This document shows positions 18,211 through 26,179 of a DNA stretch of 64,000 nt, piece after piece. The number at the start of each line of letters is the position of its first letter. Position 1 is the first letter of the stretch. Origin of the DNA: Roseateles toxinivorans (GTDB taxonomy: Bacteria > Pseudomonadota > Gammaproteobacteria > Burkholderiales > Burkholderiaceae_C); assembly GCF_004362525.1 (NCBI RefSeq), contig NZ_SNXS01000001.1, forward strand, positions 606,520 through 670,519, read 5' to 3'. The notes below the pieces were generated by a model that was given only the letters and a program-made list of their open reading frames with translations, was not told the DNA's origin and searched no databases. The translations under genes were made by a program, and so were the position numbers.

Positions 18211-18472
18211 TGCAGTCTCACCGCCTTTAAAGAAGCATTAAGGATATTTCAATTTGGACCGGACCTCAATGATTCCTTTGGGCCATCCCGTTTGGAAGGC
18301 GCGAGCTGATGGCCTGCGCCGCTGATGCATCCGTCAATGGGCGAGGGCTCCAGAGATGGCTGAATCGTTCAAGACGCGGGATGCAATGCTGCATACGATA
18401 CGCATCAATCGTGGCAGACGTCTGCCGCGCAACAGTCATCAGGGCGGTTTCGAGACCGTCGGGAGTTGCACC

Positions 18473-19777
18473 ATGGAGTTAGTCAGTCGTGTGGTCATTT
18501 GCGCCGTCGGGACCGGCGGTGACGTGCTGCCCTTCATCCAGATCGGCAGCGCGCTGGCGGGGCGGGGCCTGCCGGTCAAGATGCTCGGCCCGGGCCGCTA
18601 CAAATCCTATGCGGATGCTCTGGGCATCGACTACGAGAGCATCGGCTCCGAGGACATCTTCTCGGAGGTCTTCGATGGGCATGAGGTCTGGAACCCCAGG
18701 AAGGGGACTGCGGCGGCCTGGCGCTACTACACGGCGGCGATGCACAGCGGCTACGAGCTGATCGCCAGGCGCTGGTCGCCGGCGGGCACGTTGCTGGTCA
18801 GTTCGACGTTCGCGCTGGCGGCGCGGCTAGCCGAAGAGCGGGACGGTTTTGCGAACACGACGGTTCATCTTTCGCCGTCGGTGATCTTCTCGGCGATGTC
18901 GCCGCCCAAGTGGCCGGCGGCATCAATCCCTCCCGAGTACCCGCTTTGGCTGAAGCGGGGGGCCATGTCCCTGGTGGAGCGACTGGCCCTGGATCCCGTG
19001 ATCGCACCGGGGGTCAACAAGGTGCGTGCCCTGCTTGGGCTCAAGCCGGTTGCCAAGGTCTTCTCATGCTGGATCCATTCGCCGCGACGGGTCGTGTACG
19101 CGTTTCCGGCCTGGTTCGCCGCGGCGGCCGCGGATTGGCCGCATCAGGGGGTGCATGGCGGTTTCCCGCTGCAGCTGCAGCGCGGCTTGGCCCTGCCAAA
19201 GACGGTCAACCAGTTCCTTGCGATGCGGCCAGACAAGCCCACCGTCCTCGTCACCGCCGGGACCGCCGTCGCCCATGGGGCCGGGTGGATGAAGCGGTGC
19301 ATCCTCGGCGCGTTGGCGGCGGGCGCAAAGGTCATCGCCGTCGGGTCTTCCGCACCGTCCCAGAACGTCGATGTGGACGTCCTGTGGATTCCCTTCGCAC
19401 CCTTTGAGACGCTCTTCCGGCGGGTGTCACTCGTGGTTCATCACGGGGGCATCGGCACCATGGCCGAGGCGCTGCGCTCGGCCGTTCATCAACTTGCCGT
19501 GCCCAACGCGCATGACCAGTTTGACAACGCCCACCGGTTGGCGCGTGAAGGCTTTGGCGAAGTCGGCCGCGCGAACTGGTCGACCGCCGAGTTCACGACG
19601 GCGATCGGCCGGGCCCTCGCCGACAGCCGGAACGAGATGCGTCGGCTGCGTTGTGGAAGGCTGATGGCGGACCAGGACCGCGGCGGCGAGACCGTGGCGG
19701 CGCTCGTGCTCGGACTGGAGGCGCCCGCGCAACCGTATGTAGGCGCAACGGCGATGGCCACCAGTCTTGCGGGCTAG
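18473..19777 (+). CDS. GT1-type glycosyltransferase (MGT/rhamnosyltransferase-like)
   Basis: The 434-residue protein has the UDP-sugar glycosyltransferase B fold. The start GTGGDVLPFIQIGSALAGRGL is typical, and the C-terminal half has PTVLVTAGTAV and the donor-binding block with WIPFAPFETLFRRVSLVVHHGGIGTMAEALRS, then NAHDQFDNAHRLAREGFG. It transfers a sugar to a lipid, macrolide-like or other acceptor in the cytoplasm. The ATG at 18473 follows GGGAG 7 bases upstream; the open frame begins at 18356. No partner enzyme for a glycolipid pathway is adjacent. It ends at a TAG that is in frame with the receptor remnant that follows. Confidence 0.88.
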   Translation: MELVSRVVICAVGTGGDVLPFIQIGSALAGRGLPVKMLGPGRYKSYADALGIDYESIGSEDIFSEVFDGHEVWNPRKGTAAAWRYYTAAMHSGYELIARRWSPAGTLLVSSTFALAARLAEERDGFANTTVHLSPSVIFSAMSPPKWPAASIPPEYPLWLKRGAMSLVERLALDPVIAPGVNKVRALLGLKPVAKVFSCWIHSPRRVVYAFPAWFAAAAADWPHQGVHGGFPLQLQRGLALPKTVNQFLAMRPDKPTVLVTAGTAVAHGAGWMKRCILGALAAGAKVIAVGSSAPSQNVDVDVLWIPFAPFETLFRRVSLVVHHGGIGTMAEALRSAVHQLAVPNAHDQFDNAHRLAREGFGEVGRANWSTAEFTTAIGRALADSRNEMRRLRCGRLMADQDRGGETVAALVLGLEAPAQPYVGATAMATSLAG

Positions 19778-19852
19778 CCCAACTACCAGTACTGGAACTT
19801 CCATCCCTATCCGCAACGCAGCTACTCGGCTGAGCTGAGGTTCGACCTGTGA
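19778..19852 (+). pseudogene. Tail of a lost TonB-dependent receptor
   Basis: Immediately after the glycosyltransferase stop, the same frame reads PNYQYWNFHPYPQRSYSAELRFDL and stops at 19850-19852. The closing SYSAELRFDL, with a final aromatic residue and a Leu, is the usual end of an outer-membrane beta-barrel of the TonB-dependent receptor class. The stop overlaps the GTG of the DUF1775 gene (GTGA), as in a coupled receptor-DUF1775 operon. Everything upstream of these 24 codons is missing. Confidence 0.6.
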
Positions 19853-20379
19853 GGACGCACCTCACGCCCATCCTGTTGGCCCTCGTCGGCGCAGCCCATG
19901 CCCACATCACGCTGGACCCGCCCGAAGCCCCGGCCGGGAGCAGCTACCGCGCCGTCTTCAGGGTCGGCCACGGCTGCGACGGCGCGGCGACGAAGGAGAT
20001 CGTCGTCACCCTGCCCGAAGGCATGCGCGGCGCCAAGCCCAGCCCCAAGCCCGGCTGGACCTTGACCACGCAGCGCCGCGCGCTCAGGGCTCCCTACGAC
20101 AGCCACGGCAAGCGTGTCACTGACGAGCTGGCCGAGGCACGCTGGACGGCCAACAGCGAGGCCAACCATCTGCAGGACGCTTGGTATGACGAGTTCGTGC
20201 TGCGCGCCACGTTGCCGGCTGAGCCCGGGGAGTTGGCCTTTGCGGTGCGCCAGGTCTGCACCCAGGGTGAATGGAGCTGGGCCGAACGGCCTACGGCGGA
20301 CAACCCCCGCCCAGGGGCGCCAGCGGTGCGGCTGCTGATCAGGCCGGCGACTGCTGCATCGGTCGGCCGTGCCCCCTGA
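19849..20379 (+). CDS. DUF1775 (YcnI-like) exported protein
   Basis: The 176-residue protein has a short signal peptide (LTPILLALVGAAHA) and the YcnI fold start HITLDPPEAPAGSSYRAVFRVGHGC. The mature N-terminal His lies in the AHAHI-type start that binds copper in YcnI relatives. Later blocks are TKEIVVTLPEGM, KPGWTLTT and the EWSWAERP segment. It is thought to act in periplasmic copper handling, often beside a copper TonB receptor, which fits the receptor remnant just upstream. The start is a GTG at 19849, overlapping the receptor stop. Confidence 0.8.
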   Translation: MRTHLTPILLALVGAAHAHITLDPPEAPAGSSYRAVFRVGHGCDGAATKEIVVTLPEGMRGAKPSPKPGWTLTTQRRALRAPYDSHGKRVTDELAEARWTANSEANHLQDAWYDEFVLRATLPAEPGELAFAVRQVCTQGEWSWAERPTADNPRPGAPAVRLLIRPATAASVGRAP

Positions 20380-20397
20380 GGCCGAAGCCGTCCGCGG

Positions 20398-20431
20398 CAT
20401 CAGGCTGCCAGCCTCGGCTGGCGGCCTGATG
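20398..20431. terminator. Strong hairpin between convergent DUF1775 and nsrR genes
   Basis: CATCAGGC at 20398-20405 pairs with GCCTGATG at 20424-20431, and GCCAGCC at 20407-20413 pairs with GGCTGGC at 20416-20422, with one mismatch. No T-run follows on either strand, so it may be a two-way barrier or an mRNA 3' end rather than a classic terminator. Confidence 0.5.
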
Positions 20432-20453
20432 CCCGTATGTGCGACGGACCGCT

Positions 20454-20960
20454 TCAGCGCTGCTTAACGGCTGCAGCGGCGCGAGCCGAGTTCCTAGGTG
20501 CCATGACGATGGCCTGCGGTGTGATGCCCAACAGCGACGCCGCGACCGTTGGAGCTGCGATGGACTCGGCGAGGGTCATGGAGTCCAGCTCGGCCATGAA
20601 GGCATCCATGGCGCGCGCAAGTCGGCGCCGCAGATTGCAACTCGGCTGGATCGCGCACTGGACGGGCATCTCGGGGTCGTGACACGCCACGACGGCGAAG
20701 TCCTTTTCTGCCATGCGCACGATGGCCCCGATCGAGATCTCCTTCGGCTCCTTGGCAAGGCGGATGCCGCCGGAGCGGCCACGCACCGTCGTCACGAAGC
20801 CGGTCTGCCCCAGCTCATTGACGATCTTCATGAGGTGGTTCCGGGAGATGTCGTAGGCCCTGGCGATCTCGTCAATGGTGGCCATGCCGCCTTCGCTGTG
20901 GCGAACGGCCAAATACAACATCACGCGCAATGTGTAGTCGGTGTAGACCGTCAGGTGCAT
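20454..20960 (-). CDS. nsrR: Rrf2-family nitric-oxide-sensing repressor NsrR
   Basis: The 168-residue protein has an N-terminal winged helix (MHLTVYTDYTLRVMLYLA, ISRNHLMKIVNELGQTGFV, RGRSGGIRLA). Three cysteines at residues 93, 102 and 108 should ligate an iron-sulphur cluster, as in NsrR (the spacing is 8 and 5 residues). NO attacks the cluster and lifts repression. The ATG at 20960 follows AAGGAG. It is divergent from nnrS and the oxidase genes, whose promoter carries a matching operator, so it is expected to repress them in the absence of NO. Confidence 0.92.
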   Translation of the reverse strand: MHLTVYTDYTLRVMLYLAVRHSEGGMATIDEIARAYDISRNHLMKIVNELGQTGFVTTVRGRSGGIRLAKEPKEISIGAIVRMAEKDFAVVACHDPEMPVQCAIQPSCNLRRRLARAMDAFMAELDSMTLAESIAAPTVAASLLGITPQAIVMAPRNSARAAAAVKQR

Positions 20961-20973
20961 AGAACAATCTCCT

Positions 20974-20990
20974 TTAGTGCATCTTTAGTT
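20974..20990. promoter_or_regulatory. NsrR-like half-site upstream of nsrR
   Basis: TTAGTGCATCTTTAGTT contains the half-site TGCATCTT of the NsrR consensus. It lies within 30 bases of the nsrR start and overlaps the region upstream of the AAGGAG site, so it may allow autoregulation. Only one half is well matched. Confidence 0.35.
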
Positions 20991-21031
20991 TAGCTCTCGG
21001 AATCAGATCTCGCTTGATTCCAGGCCCAGCC

Positions 21032-21063
21032 TTGTCTTAAACTGGTATTGAAAATACATCTTT
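21032..21063 (+). promoter_or_regulatory. nnrS promoter with overlapping NsrR-like operator
   Basis: TTGTCT at 21032-21037 and TACATC at 21055-21060, 17 bases apart, could be the -35 and -10 boxes. The dyad AAACTGGTATT (21039-21049), GAA, AATACATCTTT (21053-21063) has left and right arms that pair at 8 of 11 positions and fits the NsrR inverted repeat. It covers the -10. The next ATG is at 21070, so the transcript may be nearly leaderless. Confidence 0.5.
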
Positions 21064-21069
21064 AAAGTT

Positions 21070-22275
21070 ATGAAACCCGTACATGCTCCATTGCCGATCC
21101 TGGGTCAGGGCGCGATGCCCGCGCCGCGCGGCTGGCCGTCGCTGCGGCTGGCGTTCCGGCCGTTCTATCTGCTGGCGGCCCTCGCCGGTGTGACGCTCAT
21201 GCCGCTCTGGTGGGCGGTGTACACGGGCCGGCTCGTGCCGGCCTCCGGGCTGGCGCCATCGCTCTGGCACGCACACGAGATGCTGTTTGGCATGGTCGGC
21301 GCCGTGGTCGTGGGATTCCTGTTCACTGCCGGCAAGACCTGGACCGGCTTGCCGACGCCGCGAGGCTCGCAGCTGGGAGCGTTTGCGCTGCTGTGGCTGA
21401 TGGCCCGCGTCGCTGCGCTGGCCGCACCCTATCCCGTTTTCTTCGTTCTGGATGTGGCCTTCCTGCCCCTCGCGGCAGCGCTATTTGGTGATCTGCTGGT
21501 GCGATCCGGCAATCTGCGCAATGCCGGCATTGCCACCGTGCTGATGGGGCTGGGCATCGCCAACCTGGCCTTTCACCTGGGCGCGAGCGGTGCGCTGGAC
21601 TGGCCTCCGCAGCGGGCATTGCAGGCCGCTGTCGCCTTGTTGGTGGTGCTCGAGACGGTCATCGGCGGGCGGGTAATCCCTTTCTTCACGCGCAACGTGA
21701 CCCCGGGTCTCGAGAATGCCGTCCCGACCTGGCGCGAACGCCTGCTGATGGGCGTCACGCTGCTCGGCTTGGTCGCCTGGCTGTGCGAATGGCCCATCGG
21801 GTTTGCTGCGACCCTGCTGGGTGGCGCGGCCGGCCTGCACCTGTGGCGACTGCTCACCTGGGCGCCGCAAATGAGCCTGCGCCGGCCCATCCTCTGGTCG
21901 CTTCACCTGGCGTACGCATGGATACCTGTGGGGCTGGCGCTGCTGGCCAGCTCGCTGTGGTTTCAGTGGTCGGTTTCCCCGGCCTTGCATACATTCACCG
22001 TCGGCGCCACGGCCGGGCTCCTCATGTCCATGATGACCCGCACAGCGCGCGGCCATACCGGCCGCCCTCTGCAGGTAGGCAGGGTGGAAGCGCTGGCCTA
22101 CGTCCTGGTCGCCCTGTCCGCCTGCCTCCGGGTTCTGGTGCCGCTGGCCTGGCCGAGTGCCACCCTGGTGACGTTGATCATTTCCGGCGCCTGCTTCGCC
22201 AGTGCGTTTGCGCTCTACCTGGCCGTGTACGCGAAATGGCTGCTGAGCCCCCGGGCTGACGGGCAGGACGGTTGA
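21070..22275 (+). CDS. nnrS: NnrS family protein
   Basis: The 401-residue protein has about 12 membrane segments and the NnrS signature (LRLAFRPFYLLAALAGV, WHAHEMLFGMVGAVVVGFLFTAGKTWTG, GRVIPFFTRNV, LHTFTVGATAGLLMSMMTRTARGHTGRPL). NnrS is a haem- and copper-containing membrane protein that helps cells withstand NO under low oxygen, and it is under NsrR control in many proteobacteria. The ATG at 21070 has no ribosome binding site and lies only about 3 bases after an operator half; a second candidate ATG lies 15 codons on. It heads the operon. Confidence 0.93.
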   Translation: MKPVHAPLPILGQGAMPAPRGWPSLRLAFRPFYLLAALAGVTLMPLWWAVYTGRLVPASGLAPSLWHAHEMLFGMVGAVVVGFLFTAGKTWTGLPTPRGSQLGAFALLWLMARVAALAAPYPVFFVLDVAFLPLAAALFGDLLVRSGNLRNAGIATVLMGLGIANLAFHLGASGALDWPPQRALQAAVALLVVLETVIGGRVIPFFTRNVTPGLENAVPTWRERLLMGVTLLGLVAWLCEWPIGFAATLLGGAAGLHLWRLLTWAPQMSLRRPILWSLHLAYAWIPVGLALLASSLWFQWSVSPALHTFTVGATAGLLMSMMTRTARGHTGRPLQVGRVEALAYVLVALSACLRVLVPLAWPSATLVTLIISGACFASAFALYLAVYAKWLLSPRADGQDG

Positions 22276-22276
22276 A

Positions 22277-22732
22277 ATGCGGCCCCCCTCTTCGTTCTCA
22301 TGCGCCGGCGCTCTGCCCTGGATCGTCGTCGGCGCACTGGCTGGCATCTCCTTCTTTGCCCAGCCGGTGAAATTCCTGACGCCGGGGCTGACCACTGCGC
22401 AATTGGCATCGGTCGGCTCCACCATCTTCCATGGCTCGCACGCCATGCAATGGATCGCCCTGGGTGTCCTGGCCGTCGTCGTGGTGCCGGCAAAGGTAAA
22501 CCGGTCCCTTGCCTGGTTCGTCTTGCTGGTGGCTTGCGGCAGTCTGGCCGTGCAGCTGCTGCTGCTCATGCCGTCTCTCGATCTGCGCCTCTCGCAGCTG
22601 AAAGATGGCGCCGTGCCACCTGCTGCGCCGCACCACTGGTTTTATGTGGTGCTTGAGTTGTTCAAGTTTGCCGCCCTCGTCGTGCTGGCGCGCCAGCGTC
22701 TGGCCCCTCGGCTACAAGGAGAGCTCCCATGA
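22277..22732 (+). CDS. Small membrane protein between nnrS and the oxidase
   Basis: The 151-residue protein has four predicted membrane segments (about 8-28, 55-70, 77-98, 125-141). Charged residues are few. Hydrophilic parts include a GSHAMQW and a KDGAVPPAAPHHW stretch with neighbouring His residues that could be buried near haem. I do not recognise the family. It begins 2 bases after the nnrS stop, and its stop overlaps the next start (ATGA), so expression is coupled to the oxidase subunit and a role in its assembly is plausible. Confidence 0.7.
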   Translation: MRPPSSFSCAGALPWIVVGALAGISFFAQPVKFLTPGLTTAQLASVGSTIFHGSHAMQWIALGVLAVVVVPAKVNRSLAWFVLLVACGSLAVQLLLLMPSLDLRLSQLKDGAVPPAAPHHWFYVVLELFKFAALVVLARQRLAPRLQGELP

Positions 22733-24303
22733 GCACCGTCGCTATCCTGCTATCGGCCTTTGTCCTCTCGGTGGTTGCGCTGCTGGTCTTCATCTGGACG
22801 CAGCGCAGCGGCATGTTCGACCGCAGCGCCAAAGGCGCCGAGGTCATCTTCGCTCCGGGTGAGATCGGCAGCGCCGAAGATCCCGCTGCCGGTGTGGTGC
22901 CGCACGCGGTCAATGACGAGCTGCGGCAGCGTGCGCGGGCCGACGCGTCAACGGCGCCGCTGGTGTTCTTCTTCTTATGTTGCGCCTTTGCCTGGCTGCT
23001 GGTCGCGTCTCTAGCGGGTTTGATGGCGTCCATCAAGCTGCACGAGCCGGATTGGCTGGTGGCCCAGCCCTGGCTGACCTTCGGGCGCATACGCACCCTT
23101 CACCTCAACGCCGTGGCCTATGGCTGGGCGCCGATGGCCGGCCTCGGGATCGCCCTGTTCGTTATCCCGCGCCTGCTGAAGACGGAACTGGTCGGCGCCC
23201 GTTACGCGTTGCTCGGCGCTGCGCTGTGGAATGCAGCGCTCATCGCCGGCCTGGGCGCCATCGCGGCCGGCTTCAGCGACGGCCTGGAGTGGCTTGAGAT
23301 CCCCTGGCAGATCGACATCCTGTTCGTCGTCGGCGGCGCGCTGGTAGGCGTGCCCCTGGTGCTGACGCTGCTCAATCGCCAGGTCGGGCACCTGTACGTG
23401 TCGGTCTGGTACATGGGCTGCGCGTTGTTCTGGTTCCCGGTCCTATTTTTGGTAGGCAACATGCCCGAGCTGCACCGGGGCGTGCAGCAGGCGGCGACGA
23501 ACTGGTGGTTCGGCCACAACGTGCTGGGCTTGTTCTACACGCCGCTGGCGCTGGGGTCGGTCTACTACTTCCTGCCCAAGGTCATCGGGCGGCCGGTGCA
23601 GAGCTACAACCTGTCGCTGCTGGGTTTCTGGGGCCTGGCGTTCTTCTATGGCCAGGTCGGCGGGCATCACCTGATCGGCGGACCGGTGCCTGGCTGGCTG
23701 ATCACGCTGTCCATCGTGCAGAGCATGATGATGATCGTCCCGGTCGTCGCATTTACCGTCAATCAGCACCAGACGCTCAAGGGGCGGTTCGACGCGTTGC
23801 GCACGTCGCCGACGCTGCGCTTCATCGGCTTTGGCGGCCTGATGTACACGGCCAGCTCGATGCAGGGCAGCTTCGAGGCCTTGCGCAGCGTCAATGCGGT
23901 GGCTCATTTCACCCACTTCACCGTGGCCCACGCCCACCTGGGTCTGTACGGCTTCGTGACCATGGTGTTCTTCGGTGCCATCTACTTCATCATGCCGCGC
24001 ATCAGCGGCCGCGAATGGCCGTCGCAGGCCCTCATTGCCGCGCACTTCTGGCTGGCTGCGGTGGGCATCACGGTCTATTTCGTGTCACTGACGGTGGGTG
24101 GCTGGCTGCAGGGGCTGGCGATGCTGGACGAGAGCCTGCCGTTCATGGAGTCCGTCGCACTGACCCTGCCTTATCTGAAGGCGCGCAGTGTGGGCGGGGC
24201 GCTGATGGGGCTCGGCCATGTGGTCTTTGCCGTGCATTTCGTGATGCTGCTGGCCGGCCGATCTGCCGGCCGCAATGAGCCCACCTTGCTCAAGACGCTG
24301 TGA
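22729..24303 (+). CDS. cbb3-type cytochrome oxidase subunit I with a CcoS-like N-terminal segment
   Basis: The 524-residue protein is a haem-copper oxidase catalytic subunit. Residues 1-50 resemble the small cbb3 assembly protein CcoS/FixS (a hydrophobic helix, then WTQRSGMFDRSAKGAEVIFAP), so this is probably a CcoS-CcoN fusion. In the main part His125 (RTLHLNAVAYGW) should bind low-spin haem, His263 (WWFGHNVLG) copper B, and His313-His314 (GGHHLIG) copper B. Tyr307 sits where the active-site Tyr of CcoN falls, 44 residues after the first copper His. The FTVAHAHLGLYGF block near 397-409 carries the haem b ligands. Retention of that Tyr favours O2 reduction over NO reduction. It leads a CcoO-like and a cytochrome c gene. 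Confidence 0.85.
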   Translation: MSTVAILLSAFVLSVVALLVFIWTQRSGMFDRSAKGAEVIFAPGEIGSAEDPAAGVVPHAVNDELRQRARADASTAPLVFFFLCCAFAWLLVASLAGLMASIKLHEPDWLVAQPWLTFGRIRTLHLNAVAYGWAPMAGLGIALFVIPRLLKTELVGARYALLGAALWNAALIAGLGAIAAGFSDGLEWLEIPWQIDILFVVGGALVGVPLVLTLLNRQVGHLYVSVWYMGCALFWFPVLFLVGNMPELHRGVQQAATNWWFGHNVLGLFYTPLALGSVYYFLPKVIGRPVQSYNLSLLGFWGLAFFYGQVGGHHLIGGPVPGWLITLSIVQSMMMIVPVVAFTVNQHQTLKGRFDALRTSPTLRFIGFGGLMYTASSMQGSFEALRSVNAVAHFTHFTVAHAHLGLYGFVTMVFFGAIYFIMPRISGREWPSQALIAAHFWLAAVGITVYFVSLTVGGWLQGLAMLDESLPFMESVALTLPYLKARSVGGALMGLGHVVFAVHFVMLLAGRSAGRNEPTLLKTL

Positions 24304-24314
24304 GGAGGAATGCC

Positions 24315-24926
24315 ATGCACAACGAAACTAAATTGATCGCCGGTGGCATGACGATGCTGAGCATCGCGACCAGCATCCTGGTCGTGATTCCCTACCTGAC
24401 GGTCCGGGACGTCAAGGCGCCGGAAGGGCTCAAGCCTTACACGAGTGCGGAGGTGCGTGGTCGTCAGGTCTACATCGCCAATGGCTGCGTGTACTGCCAT
24501 TCCCAGCAGCCGCGTGCCAAGAGCTTTGCGCCTGACTTCGCTCGCGGTTGGGGGCGTGCCAGTGTCGCGGCGGACTATGCCTACGACACTCCGCACCTAC
24601 TGGGCACGATGCGCACCGGCCCCGATCTGTTCAACATCGGCGCGCGGCAACCCAGCGAGCAGTGGCATCTCGGCCACCTGTACCAGCCCCGTGCCTATGT
24701 GCAGGGCAGCGTGATGCCGAGCTACCCCTATCTGTTCGACATCAAGGACAAGCTGGACGGCGGCGACGTCGAGGTCAATCTGCCGCCAGGCTACGCGCCG
24801 CCGGGCAAGCTCGTCGCCGCCAACCGGGACGCACTGGATCTGGTTGCCTACCTGAAGGCGCTCAACCACACCTATCCGGTGGTGGAGACGCCCGCCGCCG
24901 CTGCTTCACCAGCCGCCAAGCCTTGA
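24315..24926 (+). CDS. cbb3-type oxidase subunit II, monohaem cytochrome c (CcoO-like)
   Basis: The 203-residue protein is anchored by one membrane helix (residues about 9-29) and has a single haem c site, Cys58-Cys61-His62 (NGCVYCHSQQPRA). The following DYAYDTPHLLGTMRTGPDLFNIG and SVMPSYPYLF blocks match CcoO, including a likely axial Met. It hands electrons to subunit I. The ATG at 24315 follows GAGGAGGAA; a GTG at 24300 just overlaps the previous stop. The rest of the operon has no separate CcoQ or dihaem CcoP. Confidence 0.9.
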   Translation: MHNETKLIAGGMTMLSIATSILVVIPYLTVRDVKAPEGLKPYTSAEVRGRQVYIANGCVYCHSQQPRAKSFAPDFARGWGRASVAADYAYDTPHLLGTMRTGPDLFNIGARQPSEQWHLGHLYQPRAYVQGSVMPSYPYLFDIKDKLDGGDVEVNLPPGYAPPGKLVAANRDALDLVAYLKALNHTYPVVETPAAAASPAAKP

Positions 24927-24941
24927 TCGACAGGAGCCGAC

Positions 24942-25538
24942 ATGACCCCCGACCCTCATATCTCGGCGCAGCAGCAACGCGAGAACCCCGAGCCCCACGA
25001 GCAGACGCAACCCGTGCCCTGGCCGCTGATCATGCTGGTAGCCTTGCTGTTTGCATTCGGAATTGCGTATATCAGCCTGTCGGACATCGGATCGCCCGCA
25101 GCCTGGGGTGACGGGCGGCAGGCGGCAGAGCTCAGTGGCAGCAAGGGGCAGGGCGCCGCGAAGGCGGATGGTGCGGCAGTGTTCGCATCGCTTTGCGTGG
25201 CCTGCCACCAGGCGAATGGCCAAGGCCTGCCCGGGGTCTTCCCGCCGCTCGCCGGCAGCGAGTGGGTCACTGGCAAGGACAGCACGGTCTCCGCGATCGT
25301 GCTCCATGGCGTCACCGGCAGGCTGTCGGTCAAGGGAAGCACCTACAACGGCGCCATGCCTGCCTTTGGCGCCCAGCTCAGCGACGAGCAGATGGCGGCG
25401 GTGTTGACCTATGTGCGCTCACAGTGGGGAAACCAGGCCGCTGCAGTCAGCGCAGAGACCGTGGCCCAAGCGCGTGTGGCGCACAAGGAGCGCACGGCGC
25501 CCTTCGACGGTAACAAGGACCTGCCATCCCACGATTGA
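24942..25538 (+). CDS. Membrane-anchored monohaem cytochrome c (CcoP-like role)
   Basis: The 198-residue protein has a hydrophilic start, one membrane helix (about 26-47) and a class I cytochrome c domain with Cys85-Cys88-His89 (CVACHQANGQGLPGVFPPLAGSEWV). An axial Met lies in NGAMPAFG, and SDEQMAAVLTYVRSQWG closes the domain. It carries one haem c where the usual CcoP has two. With subunits I and II it likely makes a three-protein oxidase fed by a soluble cytochrome. It begins 16 bases after the CcoO stop. Confidence 0.88.
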   Translation: MTPDPHISAQQQRENPEPHEQTQPVPWPLIMLVALLFAFGIAYISLSDIGSPAAWGDGRQAAELSGSKGQGAAKADGAAVFASLCVACHQANGQGLPGVFPPLAGSEWVTGKDSTVSAIVLHGVTGRLSVKGSTYNGAMPAFGAQLSDEQMAAVLTYVRSQWGNQAAAVSAETVAQARVAHKERTAPFDGNKDLPSHD

Positions 25539-25569
25539 TTGATCGCCCGGTGGGCGAAGAGGAGTTTGA

Positions 25570-25719
25570 ATGATGTATTGCGAATGCATTTATGAAGGCG
25601 GGGCTCGCTGTGGGGTCGAGCTGGCTCAGGAGACAAAGAGTGACCAGCGCGAGCTCTGGTTCGCCGCCATCCTTGCCATCGCCCTGGCCCTGAGCGCCGC
25701 GCAGGCTTTTGGCGCCTGA
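25570..25719 (+). CDS. 49-residue Cys-rich membrane peptide
   Basis: This short gene is easy to miss. The ATG at 25570 follows GAGGAG 5 bases upstream and the stop is at 25717-25719, one base before the globin start. The product begins MMYCECIYEGGARCGVELAQ with Cys4, Cys6 and Cys14, then a polar segment and one hydrophobic helix (LWFAAILAIALALSAAQAF, about 29-47). The good ribosome binding site and tight packing suggest it is real. A small CydX- or CcoQ-like accessory subunit or a metal-binding peptide is possible. Neither is shown. Confidence 0.6.
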   Translation: MMYCECIYEGGARCGVELAQETKSDQRELWFAAILAIALALSAAQAFGA

Positions 25720-25720
25720 T

Positions 25721-26167
25721 ATGGCCCATCTGTCCGCTGAACTGATGGAGGGAGTGGATCGGCCGGCACTGCGTCGCCTGGTCGTTTCGTTCTACGACGA
25801 CATTCGCCGGGACGATCTGCTCGGCCCGGTGTTCGCTGCAGCCATCCCGGCCGAAGCCTGGGATGCGCATCTGGAGCGCATGACGGATTTCTGGGGTACG
25901 GTGATGCTGGGCACTCGCAGCTTCCGGGGCAATGTCTATCAAAAGCACGTCGCGCTGGCTGAAATCGCCGAGGTTCGACCAGAGCATTTCCTTCGCTGGA
26001 TCTCGCTGTGGAACGCCAACACCTCAGCGCTGTTTCCGGGTCCGGTCGCCGAGGAACTGCAACTCACAGCGCAGGGCATAGGTCGAAACCTCTTCTACGG
26101 CTTCTTCGAGAAGTTCGCCCGATTCATCGTCGTCGACGGCGTCGCGGTCGACTACGAGGCTGTGTAG
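25721..26167 (+). CDS. Group III truncated haemoglobin
   Basis: The 148-residue protein is a group III (Ctb-like) 2-on-2 globin. Characteristic are LVVSFYDDIRRDDLLGPVF and WDAHLERMTDFWGTVMLGTRSFRGNVYQKHV, and the proximal His in the block reading EHFLRWISLWNANTS. Proteins of this group bind O2 and NO and are thought to support oxygen use or NO tolerance at low oxygen. The ATG at 25721 begins one base after the small peptide stop; the longer frame from 25709 begins with TTG and is less likely. Confidence 0.92.
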   Translation: MAHLSAELMEGVDRPALRRLVVSFYDDIRRDDLLGPVFAAAIPAEAWDAHLERMTDFWGTVMLGTRSFRGNVYQKHVALAEIAEVRPEHFLRWISLWNANTSALFPGPVAEELQLTAQGIGRNLFYGFFEKFARFIVVDGVAVDYEAV

Positions 26168-26179
26168 CAGAGGCATGAC

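Noticed and set aside
22729-24303. Reading of the oxidase as an NO reductase
   Set aside because: The active-site Tyr expected in oxygen reductases is at the right spacing, and the partner is CcoO-like, not NorC.
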